DNA of 58,910 nucleotides from Anaerolineae bacterium (GTDB taxonomy: Bacteria; Chloroflexota; Anaerolineae; 4572-78; J111). This document shows positions 18,316 through 26,976 of this stretch, one piece after another (position 1 is the stretch's first letter; each line of letters opens with the position of its first letter). A program made the translations under genes and the position numbers. The stretch covers positions 1 through 58,910 of the forward strand of contig JAFGDY010000065.1 of assembly GCA_016931895.1 (NCBI GenBank). Reading direction: 5' to 3'. The notes under the pieces are model-generated. The model made no database searches. It saw only the letters and a list, made by a program, of their open reading frames with translations, and was not told the DNA's origin.

Positions 18316-18329
18316 GTATCTTTGCCATC

Positions 18330-18358
18330 ATTATATTACAAATTGCTTTTCTCTGCAA
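18330..18358 (-). promoter_or_regulatory. Promoter of the histidine kinase operon
   Basis: On the minus strand TTGCAG (18358-18353) and a perfect TATAAT (18335-18330) are separated by 17 bases. Transcription would begin near 18323, only some 8 bases before the AGGAGG site. Confidence 0.75.
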
Positions 18359-18456
18359 CGAATTTTCCAACAAGTTCACGCTTTTTGTGCTCACCCGGGA
18401 TTTGTGGCATGATGCTGCCATTATGTTTGCGCCACCACTCTTCCTGGAGGTATGGA

Positions 18457-19320
18457 ATGAAAATTGCTAAAGCCGTTATTACAGCGGCAGGCCCCAAGCA
18501 ACGCACCCTGCCCCTGCAAACCCTCATTGACCGCGACGGCGCCGAAAAGTCGGTGCTGGGCATTATTATTGAAGAAGCGCTCAGGGCAGGCGTCGAAGAA
18601 ATCTGTATTGTGGTCCAGCCCGGCGATGAAACATCCTATCTTAAAGTGGCCGGGGACCATGCCGGGCGGCTGTATTTTGTGCCTCAACCGAACCCCCTGG
18701 GCTACGGCCACGCCGTTTACTGCGCCAAAGACTTTGTGGGCGCGGACCCTTTTTTGCACCTGGTTGGCGATCACCTGTATGTCAGCCGCGCCAACGAAGG
18801 CTGCGCCCAACACCTGGTGAAAGTGGCCGAAGCCGAAACATGCGCCGTATCGGCCGTGCATGCCACCCGAGAGAGTCTCCTGCCCTATTATGGCGCCGTT
18901 GGCGGGCGGCGTGTGCCGGGCCGGGCCGACCTTTACCAGGTTGAAACCGTTATCGAAAAAGCCACGCCCACCATCGCCGAGCAGCGCTTGATTGTGCCCG
19001 GGCTGCGGGCCGGCCATTACCTGTGCTTTTTTGGCATGCACGTTTTGACCCCCACCATTTTTGATCTCCTGCAAATGCAAATTGGCGCGGCGGGAAAACA
19101 AGGCCCGGTTACGCTCTCCGACGCCCTGGCCGAATTACCCCGGCGCGAACAATACCTGGCCCTGGAAAAACACGACTGGCGCTACGACGTGGGCGTAAAA
19201 TATGGCCTGTTGACCGCCCAATTGGCCCTGGCCTTGAGCGGCCGGGACCGAGACGAAGTGCTGGCCAAGTTACTGGAACTACTGGCCTTGCGCGAACTTG
19301 GCGCTGCCAAAGATGAATAA
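18457..19320 (+). CDS. Sugar-nucleotide nucleotidyltransferase (GalU/RmlA-like)
   Basis: 287 residues from ATG 18457, chosen for its GGAGG site; earlier in-frame starts lie in the promoter region of the divergent gene. The opening [19 protein letters not shown] fits the sugar-phosphate nucleotidyltransferase fold, but the usual GxGTR signature is altered to [20 protein letters not shown] and [10 protein letters not shown] supply the substrate and metal-binding strand seen in UTP:glucose-1-phosphate uridylyltransferases. It probably makes an NDP-sugar. The next gene, 88 bases on, also has a pyrophosphorylase domain, so both may serve one sugar-activation pathway. Exact substrate unknown. Confidence 0.8.
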   Translation: MKIAKAVITAAGPKQRTLPLQTLIDRDGAEKSVLGIIIEEALRAGVEEICIVVQPGDETSYLKVAGDHAGRLYFVPQPNPLGYGHAVYCAKDFVGADPFLHLVGDHLYVSRANEGCAQHLVKVAEAETCAVSAVHATRESLLPYYGAVGGRRVPGRADLYQVETVIEKATPTIAEQRLIVPGLRAGHYLCFFGMHVLTPTIFDLLQMQIGAAGKQGPVTLSDALAELPRREQYLALEKHDWRYDVGVKYGLLTAQLALALSGRDRDEVLAKLLELLALRELGAAKDE

Positions 19321-19408
19321 AAATCTCAACGCAAAGGACGCCAAGAAGATGAGGAATTTGCTGAACTTGTCCCTTTTTTTAGCCAAACCGCCAAGTCGAG
19401 GATGACTC

Positions 19409-22400
19409 ATGAGTGAACTCATCAACATTATCACGGCCACAGACCCGGAAACCCGCAACCGCTCCCTGGATACCTTTTGCCGGGCCGCCTCCCTGAACGA
19501 ACTCCTGGACGAATGTGCGGTATTGGAACATTTCCGGTGCGGCAGCGACAACCTTTACCAGCAGGTGCGCGCCCTCTTTTTTCTCTACGCCATCCATCGT
19601 TTTCACCTTCCCTTAAAAGCGGGGCTGTCAAGCAAGGGTTTAGTGCCTTTTGATGGCTATACGAATCTTTTGAAACGCCGTTTTGAAGAAGCCATTGAAA
19701 TATTTTTGGCCACCCAAGCCGCTGACGGGCCAAACGACGGCATCTCCAGCGCCCTGGCCGCCTCTTATCATGGCCTGGGCTTCCAAACCCTGGCCAACCA
19801 GGTGCGCCGCAGCGTGCGCTCGGTGTGGGGCAACCAGTGGATGTTCCGCCTGGGCCATCCCGCCGACCAACCCCTACGGGTCCGGCCCGAACTTTTCCAA
19901 CGCTCTGTCGCTACGCCGTTGTTTCCCCTGCTCAAAGAAACTACCCCCGTGCGCATGGACCTGACCCACAGCGGCTGGAGCGACATCTTCTTTCTGGGCA
20001 TGGATTTTCCCGAAGGGGCGCGGGTGCTGAATGTGTCTATTGACCTGTGCGTCCGGGATGCTAACGGGACCAACGTCCCGCAGCCACCGGTGGAAGCCTA
20101 TTTTCGCGTTATTGACCAGCCCATTCTGCGCCTTGTCAGCGTTGACCTGGGAGCCACTGCCGAAATCACCACCCTGGCCGAAGTGTTTGATTTTGCCCGG
20201 GATTACCTGGGCCTGCTAAAAGCAGCGGTGATTGCCGCCGGCATTGTACCGCCGGGCATGGAGGGCGCGGAGCAGCCCCTGGCCGATCTGCTGGCCCGGC
20301 TGGTCAGGCCCGGCTATGGTCTGGAGCTGGTCAGCCGGGTCAACGATATTCCCAAGGGGTCGCGGCTGGCGGTCTCTACCAGCCTGTTGGCCTGCCTGAT
20401 TAGCGTTTGCATGCGGGCCACGGGCCAAACCCAATCCCTCACCGGGCCGTTGGCCGAAGCGGAACGTCGCCTGGTGGCGGCGCGGGCCATCCTGGGCGAG
20501 TGGCTGGGCGGTTCGGGTGGCGGCTGGCAGGACTCCGGCGGGGTTTGGCCCGGCATGAAACTGATCTACGGCGTAAACGCAGCCGAAGGCGACCCCGAAT
20601 TTGGCATTAGCCGGGGGCGGCTTTTGCCCGATCATAAAATTTTCACCCTGGACGAAATTTCGGCGGAGACGCGCCAGAAACTGCAAGACAGCCTGGTGTT
20701 GGTGCACGGCGGTATGGCCCAGGATGTCGGCCCTATCCTGGAAATGGTCACCGAAAAATATTTGCTGCGCTCGGAAGCGGAGTGGCAGGGCCGCCAGGAA
20801 GCCATTCGCATTCTGGATGAGGTGGTGGCGCTGCTACAGCAGGGCCGGGTGCAAAAAATTGGAGCCGCCACCCAGCACAACTTTTTTGGCCCCATCCAAA
20901 CCATCATCCCCTGGGCCAGCAATTTGTATACCGAAACCCTGGTGGAGCGGGTCAAGGCCGAGTTTGGCGATGATTTTTGGGGATTTTGGATGTTGGGCGG
21001 CATGTCCGGCGGGGGAATGGGCTTTATTTTCAACCCCAAAAAGAAGCTGCTGGCCCAAGAACAACTGCCCAACATTATGCATAACACCAAACGCCAGCTT
21101 GAAATGGCCGTGCCCTTTGGCATGGCCCCTGTAGTTTACAATTTTGCCATCAATGAGCGCGGCACTTTTGCCCATTTACTGACCAACGAGGCCGCTCTCA
21201 TGCCGCCGGGTTATTACACGCTGACCGTGCCCGGCCTGTTGCGTCTGGAACCGCGCCAGTTGTCTAATTTCCGGCGGGCCGAGTTAGACCGCTTTGGCCG
21301 GGCCTGCCGCACCGAACCCAGCCACGCGGGCATGGTGCAGCACCTCTTCGACCGCCTGCTACCCCACGCCGGTCAAGAGGAAGCCCGCGAGCAGAGCCTG
21401 GCGGCGTTGCTGGACAAATACGGTTTTGACCGGGTGCAGCACGAGCAAATCCGGGCCGATTTGCGCAGCGGGCGCATTGGCCTGGCCCAAAACCGGCTGC
21501 CCGTGAGCAGCAAAATTGAAGATGCCCGCCCCGAGGATGTGTACGACGCCACCCCGGGTTTGCCCAACTCGTTTCGCAGTATCGGCCTGGACGCCCTGGC
21601 CGAAGGCGCGCTGGCCGTGGTCTCCCTGGCCGGCGGCGCGGGCAGCCGCTGGACCAAGGGCGCGGGCGTGGTAAAGGCGCTCAACCCGTTTTGCAAATTG
21701 GGGGGGCGGCACCGCACCTTCATCGAAGTTCACCTGGCCAAAAGTCGCCGCGCCGGCCGCCTGTGCGGCGCGCCGCTGCCGCACGTCGTCACGACCAGCT
21801 ATCTGACGCACGACCCGATTGCGGCCTACCTGCAAGCCGAAAATAATTACGGCTACCCCGGCCCGCTGCTGCTTTCGCCCGGCCGCATCATCGGGCTGCG
21901 CCTGGTGCCAATGGCCCGCGACCTGCGCTTTGCCTGGGAAGAGATGCCCCAACAACTGCTGGACGAGCAGGCCCAAAAAGTGCTGGACAGCCTGCATACG
22001 GCGCTCATTGGTTGGGCGCAGCAAATGGGCGAAGGCAGCGATTACACCGACAACCTGCCGCTGCAATGCCTGCACCCGGTTGGGCACTGGTACGAGGTGC
22101 CCAATCTTTTCCGCAACGGGGTGCTGGCCCGGCTGCTGGATGAACGGCCCCAGTTGAAATACCTGCTGGTACACAATATTGACACCCTGGGCGCAGACGT
22201 TGACCCGGCCCTGCTGGGCTATCACATCGAGCAAGGGGCGACCCTGACCACGGAAGTGATCACCCGCCGCATCGAGGACCGGGGCGGGGGGCTGGCTCGA
22301 CTTGACGGCCATTTGCGCCTGATTGAGGGCCTGGCTCTGCCCCGCGAGGAGATTGAGTTTGAGCTGTCTTACTACAATTCCAGCACCACCTGGGTTGACC

Positions 22401-22735
22401 TGGACCGGCTGCTGGCGGTATTTGGCTTGGCCAGAACCGACCTGACCCACGCCGACAAGGTGGCCGCAGCTGTGCGTAAACTGGCCGCCCGCATGCCGAC
22501 CTACATCACCCTGAAGGACGTAAAAAAACGTTGGGGCAAGGGCCAGGAAGACATTTATCCCGTTACCCAATTTGAAAAATTGTGGGGCGATATGACCGCT
22601 TTGCCGGAATTGGGCCATCGTTTTGTGGTCGTCCCCCGCCGACGGGGCCAACAACTCAAAGAAGTGGCCCAACTCGACGGCTGGCTGCGAGACGGCTCGG
22701 CAGCGTATTTAGAATCATTGTGTGAGTGGGGGTAA
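19409..22735 (+). CDS. Fused GHMP-type sugar kinase and UDPGP-type nucleotide-sugar pyrophosphorylase
   Basis: 1108 residues. About 185-560 resemble the fucokinase branch of GHMP kinases: HSGWSDIFF near the start, [12 protein letters not shown] (314-325) in place of the PxGSGLGTSS ATP loop, GGGWQDSGG (371-379), and [10 protein letters not shown] (530-539) in the C-terminal lobe. About 725-1095 resemble the eukaryotic-type UDP-glucose pyrophosphorylase family: LAGGAGSRW (740-748) as the nucleotide loop and [13 protein letters not shown] further on. Residues 1-180 are unassigned. A kinase making sugar-1-phosphate and a transferase activating it would form a salvage route like plant and Bacteroides FKP, but FKP has the two parts in the opposite order. 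The kinase ATP loop is degenerate, so activity is uncertain. ATG 19409 has a GAGGA site. Confidence 0.72.
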   Translation: MSELINIITATDPETRNRSLDTFCRAASLNELLDECAVLEHFRCGSDNLYQQVRALFFLYAIHRFHLPLKAGLSSKGLVPFDGYTNLLKRRFEEAIEIFLATQAADGPNDGISSALAASYHGLGFQTLANQVRRSVRSVWGNQWMFRLGHPADQPLRVRPELFQRSVATPLFPLLKETTPVRMDLTHSGWSDIFFLGMDFPEGARVLNVSIDLCVRDANGTNVPQPPVEAYFRVIDQPILRLVSVDLGATAEITTLAEVFDFARDYLGLLKAAVIAAGIVPPGMEGAEQPLADLLARLVRPGYGLELVSRVNDIPKGSRLAVSTSLLACLISVCMRATGQTQSLTGPLAEAERRLVAARAILGEWLGGSGGGWQDSGGVWPGMKLIYGVNAAEGDPEFGISRGRLLPDHKIFTLDEISAETRQKLQDSLVLVHGGMAQDVGPILEMVTEKYLLRSEAEWQGRQEAIRILDEVVALLQQGRVQKIGAATQHNFFGPIQTIIPWASNLYTETLVERVKAEFGDDFWGFWMLGGMSGGGMGFIFNPKKKLLAQEQLPNIMHNTKRQLEMAVPFGMAPVVYNFAINERGTFAHLLTNEAALMPPGYYTLTVPGLLRLEPRQLSNFRRAELDRFGRACRTEPSHAGMVQHLFDRLLPHAGQEEAREQSLAALLDKYGFDRVQHEQIRADLRSGRIGLAQNRLPVSSKIEDARPEDVYDATPGLPNSFRSIGLDALAEGALAVVSLAGGAGSRWTKGAGVVKALNPFCKLGGRHRTFIEVHLAKSRRAGRLCGAPLPHVVTTSYLTHDPIAAYLQAENNYGYPGPLLLSPGRIIGLRLVPMARDLRFAWEEMPQQLLDEQAQKVLDSLHTALIGWAQQMGEGSDYTDNLPLQCLHPVGHWYEVPNLFRNGVLARLLDERPQLKYLLVHNIDTLGADVDPALLGYHIEQGATLTTEVITRRIEDRGGGLARLDGHLRLIEGLALPREEIEFELSYYNSSTTWVDLDRLLAVFGLARTDLTHADKVAAAVRKLAARMPTYITLKDVKKRWGKGQEDIYPVTQFEKLWGDMTALPELGHRFVVVPRRRGQQLKEVAQLDGWLRDGSAAYLESLCEWG

Positions 22736-22758
22736 AGCGAGATTTCCAACCAACGGAT

Positions 22759-23532
22759 TTAGTAGGTCTTCTGAAAAATCACTTCCCAAGAATAATGCCC
22801 GCCGCAGTAATAAGAGTCATTCTCTCGCTTCCAAACACATTCCAACTCATTGGCGCAATATCCGGCCTGGATCATCTGCTCGTTGGGAATGGTGGTCATA
22901 AATGAACTAAAAGGAAAGCTAATCTCGCTGGTGTAGATGGCTCCCTGGGTATCACCCTTGACCATCATTTGCATGGTATTTGACCAGAGGTCTATTTCGG
23001 CTTTGCCTACTCCTTTGGTTCCCGTCACCGTTTCCACATTATTCCAGGAATCGCCAACAATAATGTTGTTGAGCGGGTTTCCGGCTGCGTCCAACACCGT
23101 GATAAAAATGGTGTGCATCCCCTTGGCGCAACCACTATTCAAGGCCAGCGGCCACAGCCGCCACGAAACGATGCGGAAATCAACGGTGGGGCTGGGCGCA
23201 ACGGTGGGTCCGGGCGTAGCGGTAGGATTGGATGGAGTCGGGCTGGGGGTAGGCGTGGCCGGAAGAGGGGAGGGGGCAACGGTGGGTCCGGGCGTGGCCG
23301 TAGCGGTAGGGAAAGGTGTGGAGGTAGGGCTGGGTGTTCCGGTGGTGGGGGTCAGGATGCTGGTAGGGGTATTGGTGAGGGTTGCGGTATGGGTGGGCAC
23401 CGGACTGGGAGTCTTGGTGGGGGTGGGGATCAAAGTGGGGGTGGGCGTGGCCAAAAACAAGGCTATTTGGTTACAGCCTGCCAGCAGGCTGCTGAGAATC
23501 AGGAGGATGAGCCAGTGCTTAAAGGATTTCAT
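22759..23532 (-). CDS. Lipoprotein with Pro/Thr-rich stalk
   Basis: Signal peptide with lipobox LLAGC (cleavage before about C20), so anchored to the outer face of the membrane. A long Pro/Thr/Ser stalk (about 27-116) contains two copies of [13 protein letters not shown]-like sequence, encoded by near-identical DNA repeats. A globular C-terminal domain (about 117-257) with five or six cysteines follows; I do not recognise it. The start overlaps the MFS gene by 14 bases, so it is in the dehydrogenase-transporter operon. It could be a surface receptor or a binding protein, but there is no direct evidence. Confidence 0.8.
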   Translation of the reverse strand: MKSFKHWLILLILSSLLAGCNQIALFLATPTPTLIPTPTKTPSPVPTHTATLTNTPTSILTPTTGTPSPTSTPFPTATATPGPTVAPSPLPATPTPSPTPSNPTATPGPTVAPSPTVDFRIVSWRLWPLALNSGCAKGMHTIFITVLDAAGNPLNNIIVGDSWNNVETVTGTKGVGKAEIDLWSNTMQMMVKGDTQGAIYTSEISFPFSSFMTTIPNEQMIQAGYCANELECVWKRENDSYYCGGHYSWEVIFQKTY

Positions 23533-24781
23533 CTCCTGCGCTCTGCTTAGAAAATTTTACTGTTTCAGGGGCTGAAGCAGTGATAGGGTCTGCCCAATTT
23601 TTGACATGATTTTTTTGGACCACTACATAGGCCAGCGTGCATAAAACCCCAACCAGGGGAGTCAAAACCAACGACAAAAGTCCGGTGGTGAGAGAAAATT
23701 GATCGGCCAGAAAACCCGTCACCGAAGCGCCAATGCCGCCGGTGGCCCAACCCAGTCCCATCACCAGAGCCGTAGCCATTCCTACCCGGCTGGGCCAGGC
23801 ATCTTGGGCCATGACCAACCCCACTGGAAAACTTGCCCCCAGCAATACGCCCATCACGCCGGCCAGGGCCATTTGCCCGGCCCCCGTGGTCGACAAAAAT
23901 AACCAGTGGACCGGGGCCAGCAGCAGCAGGCTCAAAGCCAGCACCTGCCAGCGGCCAATGCGGTCGGACAGGGTGCCGCCGGTCAAACTGCCAACGCCAA
24001 TGAACACGAGCATCACGGATAACATCTGTCCGCCGTAGGCCAATGTATGACCCTCACTCCTGAGCCACTCGGGCAGGTAGGTGACCAGGGTTATTTGAAA
24101 CCAGGTGCGCGACATAACGGCCATCACCACCAAAATCAGGCCAAGCAAAGCGCCGTTCTCTATCTTCTGGGGCCGGTTGGGTTGGCTTTGCGCCGGCCAG
24201 GGAGACGGTTGGGCCTGGGCCGAGGAAGTTTTGGGGATTAATTGGCGATACAAGAATAGGCTAAACAGCAAAGCCACCGGAATCAAAATCACGGTGCCCT
24301 GTATCCCCAACCAGGTCAGGCCCAGGGTAATCCACAGCGGACTCAAAGCGGTGCCCAGGTTGCCGCCCACCGAAAAAACAGAGACAGAGGTGCCGCGCTT
24401 TTCTCTTTTGCCGTCGGTCAGGGCGATGGTGGCCCCCGCCGGGTGGAAAGCAGCTGACCCCAGGGCGCCCAGCGCCGCCAGCAGAACCAGGGAGGGGTAA
24501 TTCCAGGCAAAACCCACCAGGCCCATGGTCAAACCAATCCAGGCCAGGCTAAAAACGGTCAATTGGCGCGAACCCCACCGGTCGCTGAGATACCCAAAAA
24601 AGGGCTGGGTGAGGGTGCCGCACGTCCCTGCCACCAGGGTCACGATGCCCACCTGGGTATAGGTGAGGCCTATGGTGGTGATAAATAGCGGAAAGACAAC
24701 CGGCAGAAAGTTGTTGCACAACTCGATGACCAGATGCGCCCCAACAATGAGCCAGGCCAAGCGCGTTAGGTGCGAAAACAT
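23519..24781 (-). CDS. Major facilitator superfamily transporter, fosmidomycin-resistance (Fsr)-like
   Basis: 420 residues with 12 predicted membrane helices in two halves. The inter-helix motif [11 protein letters not shown] after helix 2 is the MFS signature; [11 protein letters not shown] after helix 4 resembles the corresponding motif of the Fsr drug exporters. It is therefore more likely an exporter than a sugar importer, but the substrate is unknown. It starts one base after the dehydrogenase stop, showing translational coupling, and its end overlaps the lipoprotein gene. Confidence 0.88.
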   Translation of the reverse strand: MFSHLTRLAWLIVGAHLVIELCNNFLPVVFPLFITTIGLTYTQVGIVTLVAGTCGTLTQPFFGYLSDRWGSRQLTVFSLAWIGLTMGLVGFAWNYPSLVLLAALGALGSAAFHPAGATIALTDGKREKRGTSVSVFSVGGNLGTALSPLWITLGLTWLGIQGTVILIPVALLFSLFLYRQLIPKTSSAQAQPSPWPAQSQPNRPQKIENGALLGLILVVMAVMSRTWFQITLVTYLPEWLRSEGHTLAYGGQMLSVMLVFIGVGSLTGGTLSDRIGRWQVLALSLLLLAPVHWLFLSTTGAGQMALAGVMGVLLGASFPVGLVMAQDAWPSRVGMATALVMGLGWATGGIGASVTGFLADQFSLTTGLLSLVLTPLVGVLCTLAYVVVQKNHVKNWADPITASAPETVKFSKQSAGDEIL

Positions 24782-24782
24782 A

Positions 24783-26108
24783 TCAGCGGCCTATTTGCCC
24801 AATATCGCCCTGGTGATTGACCACGTAAAGTTCGCCTGCTTCATCCTGGCCAAAAGAACTGATATTAAAGCTGCCCGGCGGAAACAGGGGGGCCTGCGCC
24901 CAATTGCCGTCAGCTTCCTGGCGCAGCCCCCATATAATGCCGCTACAGTAATCGCCATAAAAATAAATGCCAGATAAGGCGGGAAATTGAGAGCCGCGAT
25001 AAACATAACCACCCGTCACCGAACAGCCTTGCCCGTGATCATACTCAACCAGGGGCAGTACGACCTCCAGGCTGGCCGGATTGCACGCGGCAGGCTTGAA
25101 GCAGTGCAAACCCTCCATCAAACGCCAACCGTAATTTTGTCCACCCGGCGTGCCGGCCACTTCCACATTTACTTCTTCATAATTGTTTTGACCCACATCG
25201 GCAATGTACATGTCGCCCGTGGCCCGGTCAAAGGAAAAGCGCCACGGATTGCGCCAGCCCAAGGACCAAATTTCGGGCCGGGCCTCATCGCGGTCCACAA
25301 AGGGGTTGTCCGCAGGCACGCCGTAGGGGGCAGCGTGGTCAACATCAAGGCGTAAGATTTTGCCCAGCAAAGTGTTTAGATTTTGGCCGTTGTCGTGAGG
25401 GTCATTGGCCGCGCCGCCATCGCCCATGCCCACGTAAAGATAACCAGCGGGGCCAAAGGCAAGCTGCCCGCCGTTGTGGTTGCCGTAAGGTTGGGCAATG
25501 GTCAACAGGATTTCAGCGCTGCCTGGGTCGGCGACGTCGAGATTAGCCGAGACGCGATAACGGGCCAGGGTAGTATCGCCTGTTTTATTGGTGTAGTTGA
25601 CAAAAAAGAGGCCATTGCTGGCATAATTGGGGTGAAAAGCCACACTGAGCAGCCCCTGCTCATTGGCATCAGAACCAACGATGGAAACGATGTCCAAAAA
25701 AGGCGTTGGCTTGACCTGCCCATCCTCGATGATCAAAATCCGGCCTGCCTGCTCAACCACAAAAAGCCGTCCGCGACCATCCCCGGCGTTAGTCAAAAAC
25801 GTGGGCCTGGTGAATCCGTCGGCAATAGGAATGATCCGAATAGCCAGCGAGTCCAGGGGTGGCGCGGGCGGCTGGGGTGGAGTTTCTGAAGCTAGAGGCT
25901 CTGTGGTTTCTGGTACAGGCGTGGGTTGGATTTCCAGGGTGTCGTTGGCCGACGCTGGAGTGGGTGAGGGTAGGGGGGGCAGGGTTGGAGGGGATGGCGC
26001 GGTGAGGGTAGGGGGGACGATCGTTGGGGGTGGTGTTGGGGCGTCTGCCTGGAAAAATTGACAGGCAGATAACAAGGCCAGGCTGATTAAAATCAAAAAG
26101 ACTCGCAT
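24783..26108 (-). CDS. PQQ-dependent sugar dehydrogenase-like lipoprotein (GSDH/sorbosone dehydrogenase family)
   Basis: 441 residues from ATG 26108 (GAGGAG site 10 bases upstream; an ATG at 26135 would add an implausible N-terminus). Lipobox LLSAC, a Pro/Thr-rich stalk to about residue 85, then a six-bladed propeller of the soluble glucose-dehydrogenase type: RPTFLTNAGDGRGRLFVVEQ, EQGLLSVAFHPNY, YVGMGDGGAANDP, GKILRLDVD and SLGWRNPWRFSFD. These proteins oxidise aldose sugars with PQQ outside the membrane, though many homologues have lost or changed activity. It heads a three-gene operon with its own promoter. Confidence 0.88.
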   Translation of the reverse strand: MRVFLILISLALLSACQFFQADAPTPPPTIVPPTLTAPSPPTLPPLPSPTPASANDTLEIQPTPVPETTEPLASETPPQPPAPPLDSLAIRIIPIADGFTRPTFLTNAGDGRGRLFVVEQAGRILIIEDGQVKPTPFLDIVSIVGSDANEQGLLSVAFHPNYASNGLFFVNYTNKTGDTTLARYRVSANLDVADPGSAEILLTIAQPYGNHNGGQLAFGPAGYLYVGMGDGGAANDPHDNGQNLNTLLGKILRLDVDHAAPYGVPADNPFVDRDEARPEIWSLGWRNPWRFSFDRATGDMYIADVGQNNYEEVNVEVAGTPGGQNYGWRLMEGLHCFKPAACNPASLEVVLPLVEYDHGQGCSVTGGYVYRGSQFPALSGIYFYGDYCSGIIWGLRQEADGNWAQAPLFPPGSFNISSFGQDEAGELYVVNHQGDIGQIGR

Positions 26109-26144
26109 CTGTTTTTCACTCCTCATTGAAGACACATAGGGGTA

Positions 26145-26173
26145 ATTGTATCACGCTTACCTCATTGTGACAA
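26145..26173 (-). promoter_or_regulatory. Promoter of the sugar-dehydrogenase operon with overlapping palindrome
   Basis: On the minus strand TTGTCA (26173-26168) and TACAAT (26150-26145) are 17 bases apart. The -35 hexamer is embedded in CATTGTGACAATG (26163-26175), a palindrome around a central G, suggesting a repressor operator. Confidence 0.65.
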
Positions 26174-26236
26174 TGAACTGAGCGAAGACGGGAGTGTCCC
26201 CATTTTCAGGCCAGCGGATAGGGATAGAACAATTAA

Positions 26237-26962
26237 TTATTCGGCTTCATCGTTTTGGGCAAAGTAATGGCTCACATAACGCCGCCCCCAGACCTCAATC
26301 CGCCGGGCCTGGCTGAAACCAATAATCACTATCAGCACCACCCCGGCGATGACTAAAGCCAACCATTGCAGGGGCAACTCAACGGCGCTGTGGCCGGTCC
26401 AAACAATGAACACGGTAAACAGGCCACGACTGGTAAGAATGGCCAGGGCAAAAAGGCTTAGCCGTAATTTGCTCAAGCCGGCAATAAAATAAGGCACATC
26501 GCCAAAGGGAATGAGCAAAATAATCCACCACGTCCAAAAGGAGTTGATATGAGCAACCCGGGTCCAATAATCCAACTCCTCCGCGCCAATGCGTTTTTCC
26601 AACCAGGGCCGGCCCAAACGACGGCCCAACCAGGCCGCCAGCGTGCCGCCGGCCACCATGCCCCCCACTGTAATAATTGAGCCAGGGATAAAGCCAAACA
26701 ATACACCCCCCAACACCTGCACCGGATAACCGGGGATTGGCGCCACCACAATCTGGACAACATTGAGCACAAAAAAGACCAGGGGGGCTAAAGGTCCCAT
26801 TTGCTCAATCCACACCCGGAGAGTCTCTGAATTTGCACCTACCCGGGACAGCGGTTTCCACAAAGCCACCAGCACAATAATCACGGCCAAACCGCCCAGC
26901 CAGGGCAGCCATTTTTTATTGAGGATTTTGGGTTTCAGACTTTTGATGGGGTATCCTTTCAC
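26237..26962 (-). CDS. TVP38/TMEM64 (DedA-superfamily, VTT domain) membrane protein
   Basis: 241 residues, five or six membrane helices. The VTT/SNARE-associated core is visible: APIPGYPVQVLGGVLFG (a conserved re-entrant motif), GTLAAWLGRRLGRPW, and FGDVPYFIAGLS. Members are thought to move lipids or act in envelope homeostasis. The start is GTG 26962, 14 bases after the membrane-ATPase stop; the ribosome site is weak. It is the last gene of the six-gene directon. Confidence 0.88.
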   Translation of the reverse strand: MKGYPIKSLKPKILNKKWLPWLGGLAVIIVLVALWKPLSRVGANSETLRVWIEQMGPLAPLVFFVLNVVQIVVAPIPGYPVQVLGGVLFGFIPGSIITVGGMVAGGTLAAWLGRRLGRPWLEKRIGAEELDYWTRVAHINSFWTWWIILLIPFGDVPYFIAGLSKLRLSLFALAILTSRGLFTVFIVWTGHSAVELPLQWLALVIAGVVLIVIIGFSQARRIEVWGRRYVSHYFAQNDEAE

Positions 26963-26976
26963 TAAATCAACAGACT

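Noticed and set aside
18386-18420. Promoter TTGTGC-17-CATGAT for the small nucleotidyltransferase
   Set aside because: Only seven of twelve consensus positions match; too weak to list.
19321-19345. CGCAAAGGACGCC-like dispersed repeat
   Set aside because: Resembles a common degenerate intergenic sequence, but only a single short stretch is present.
21359-22672. 437-residue open frame on the minus strand
   Set aside because: It lies wholly within the kinase-pyrophosphorylase gene, whose family motifs are clear; the antisense product has no recognisable motif.
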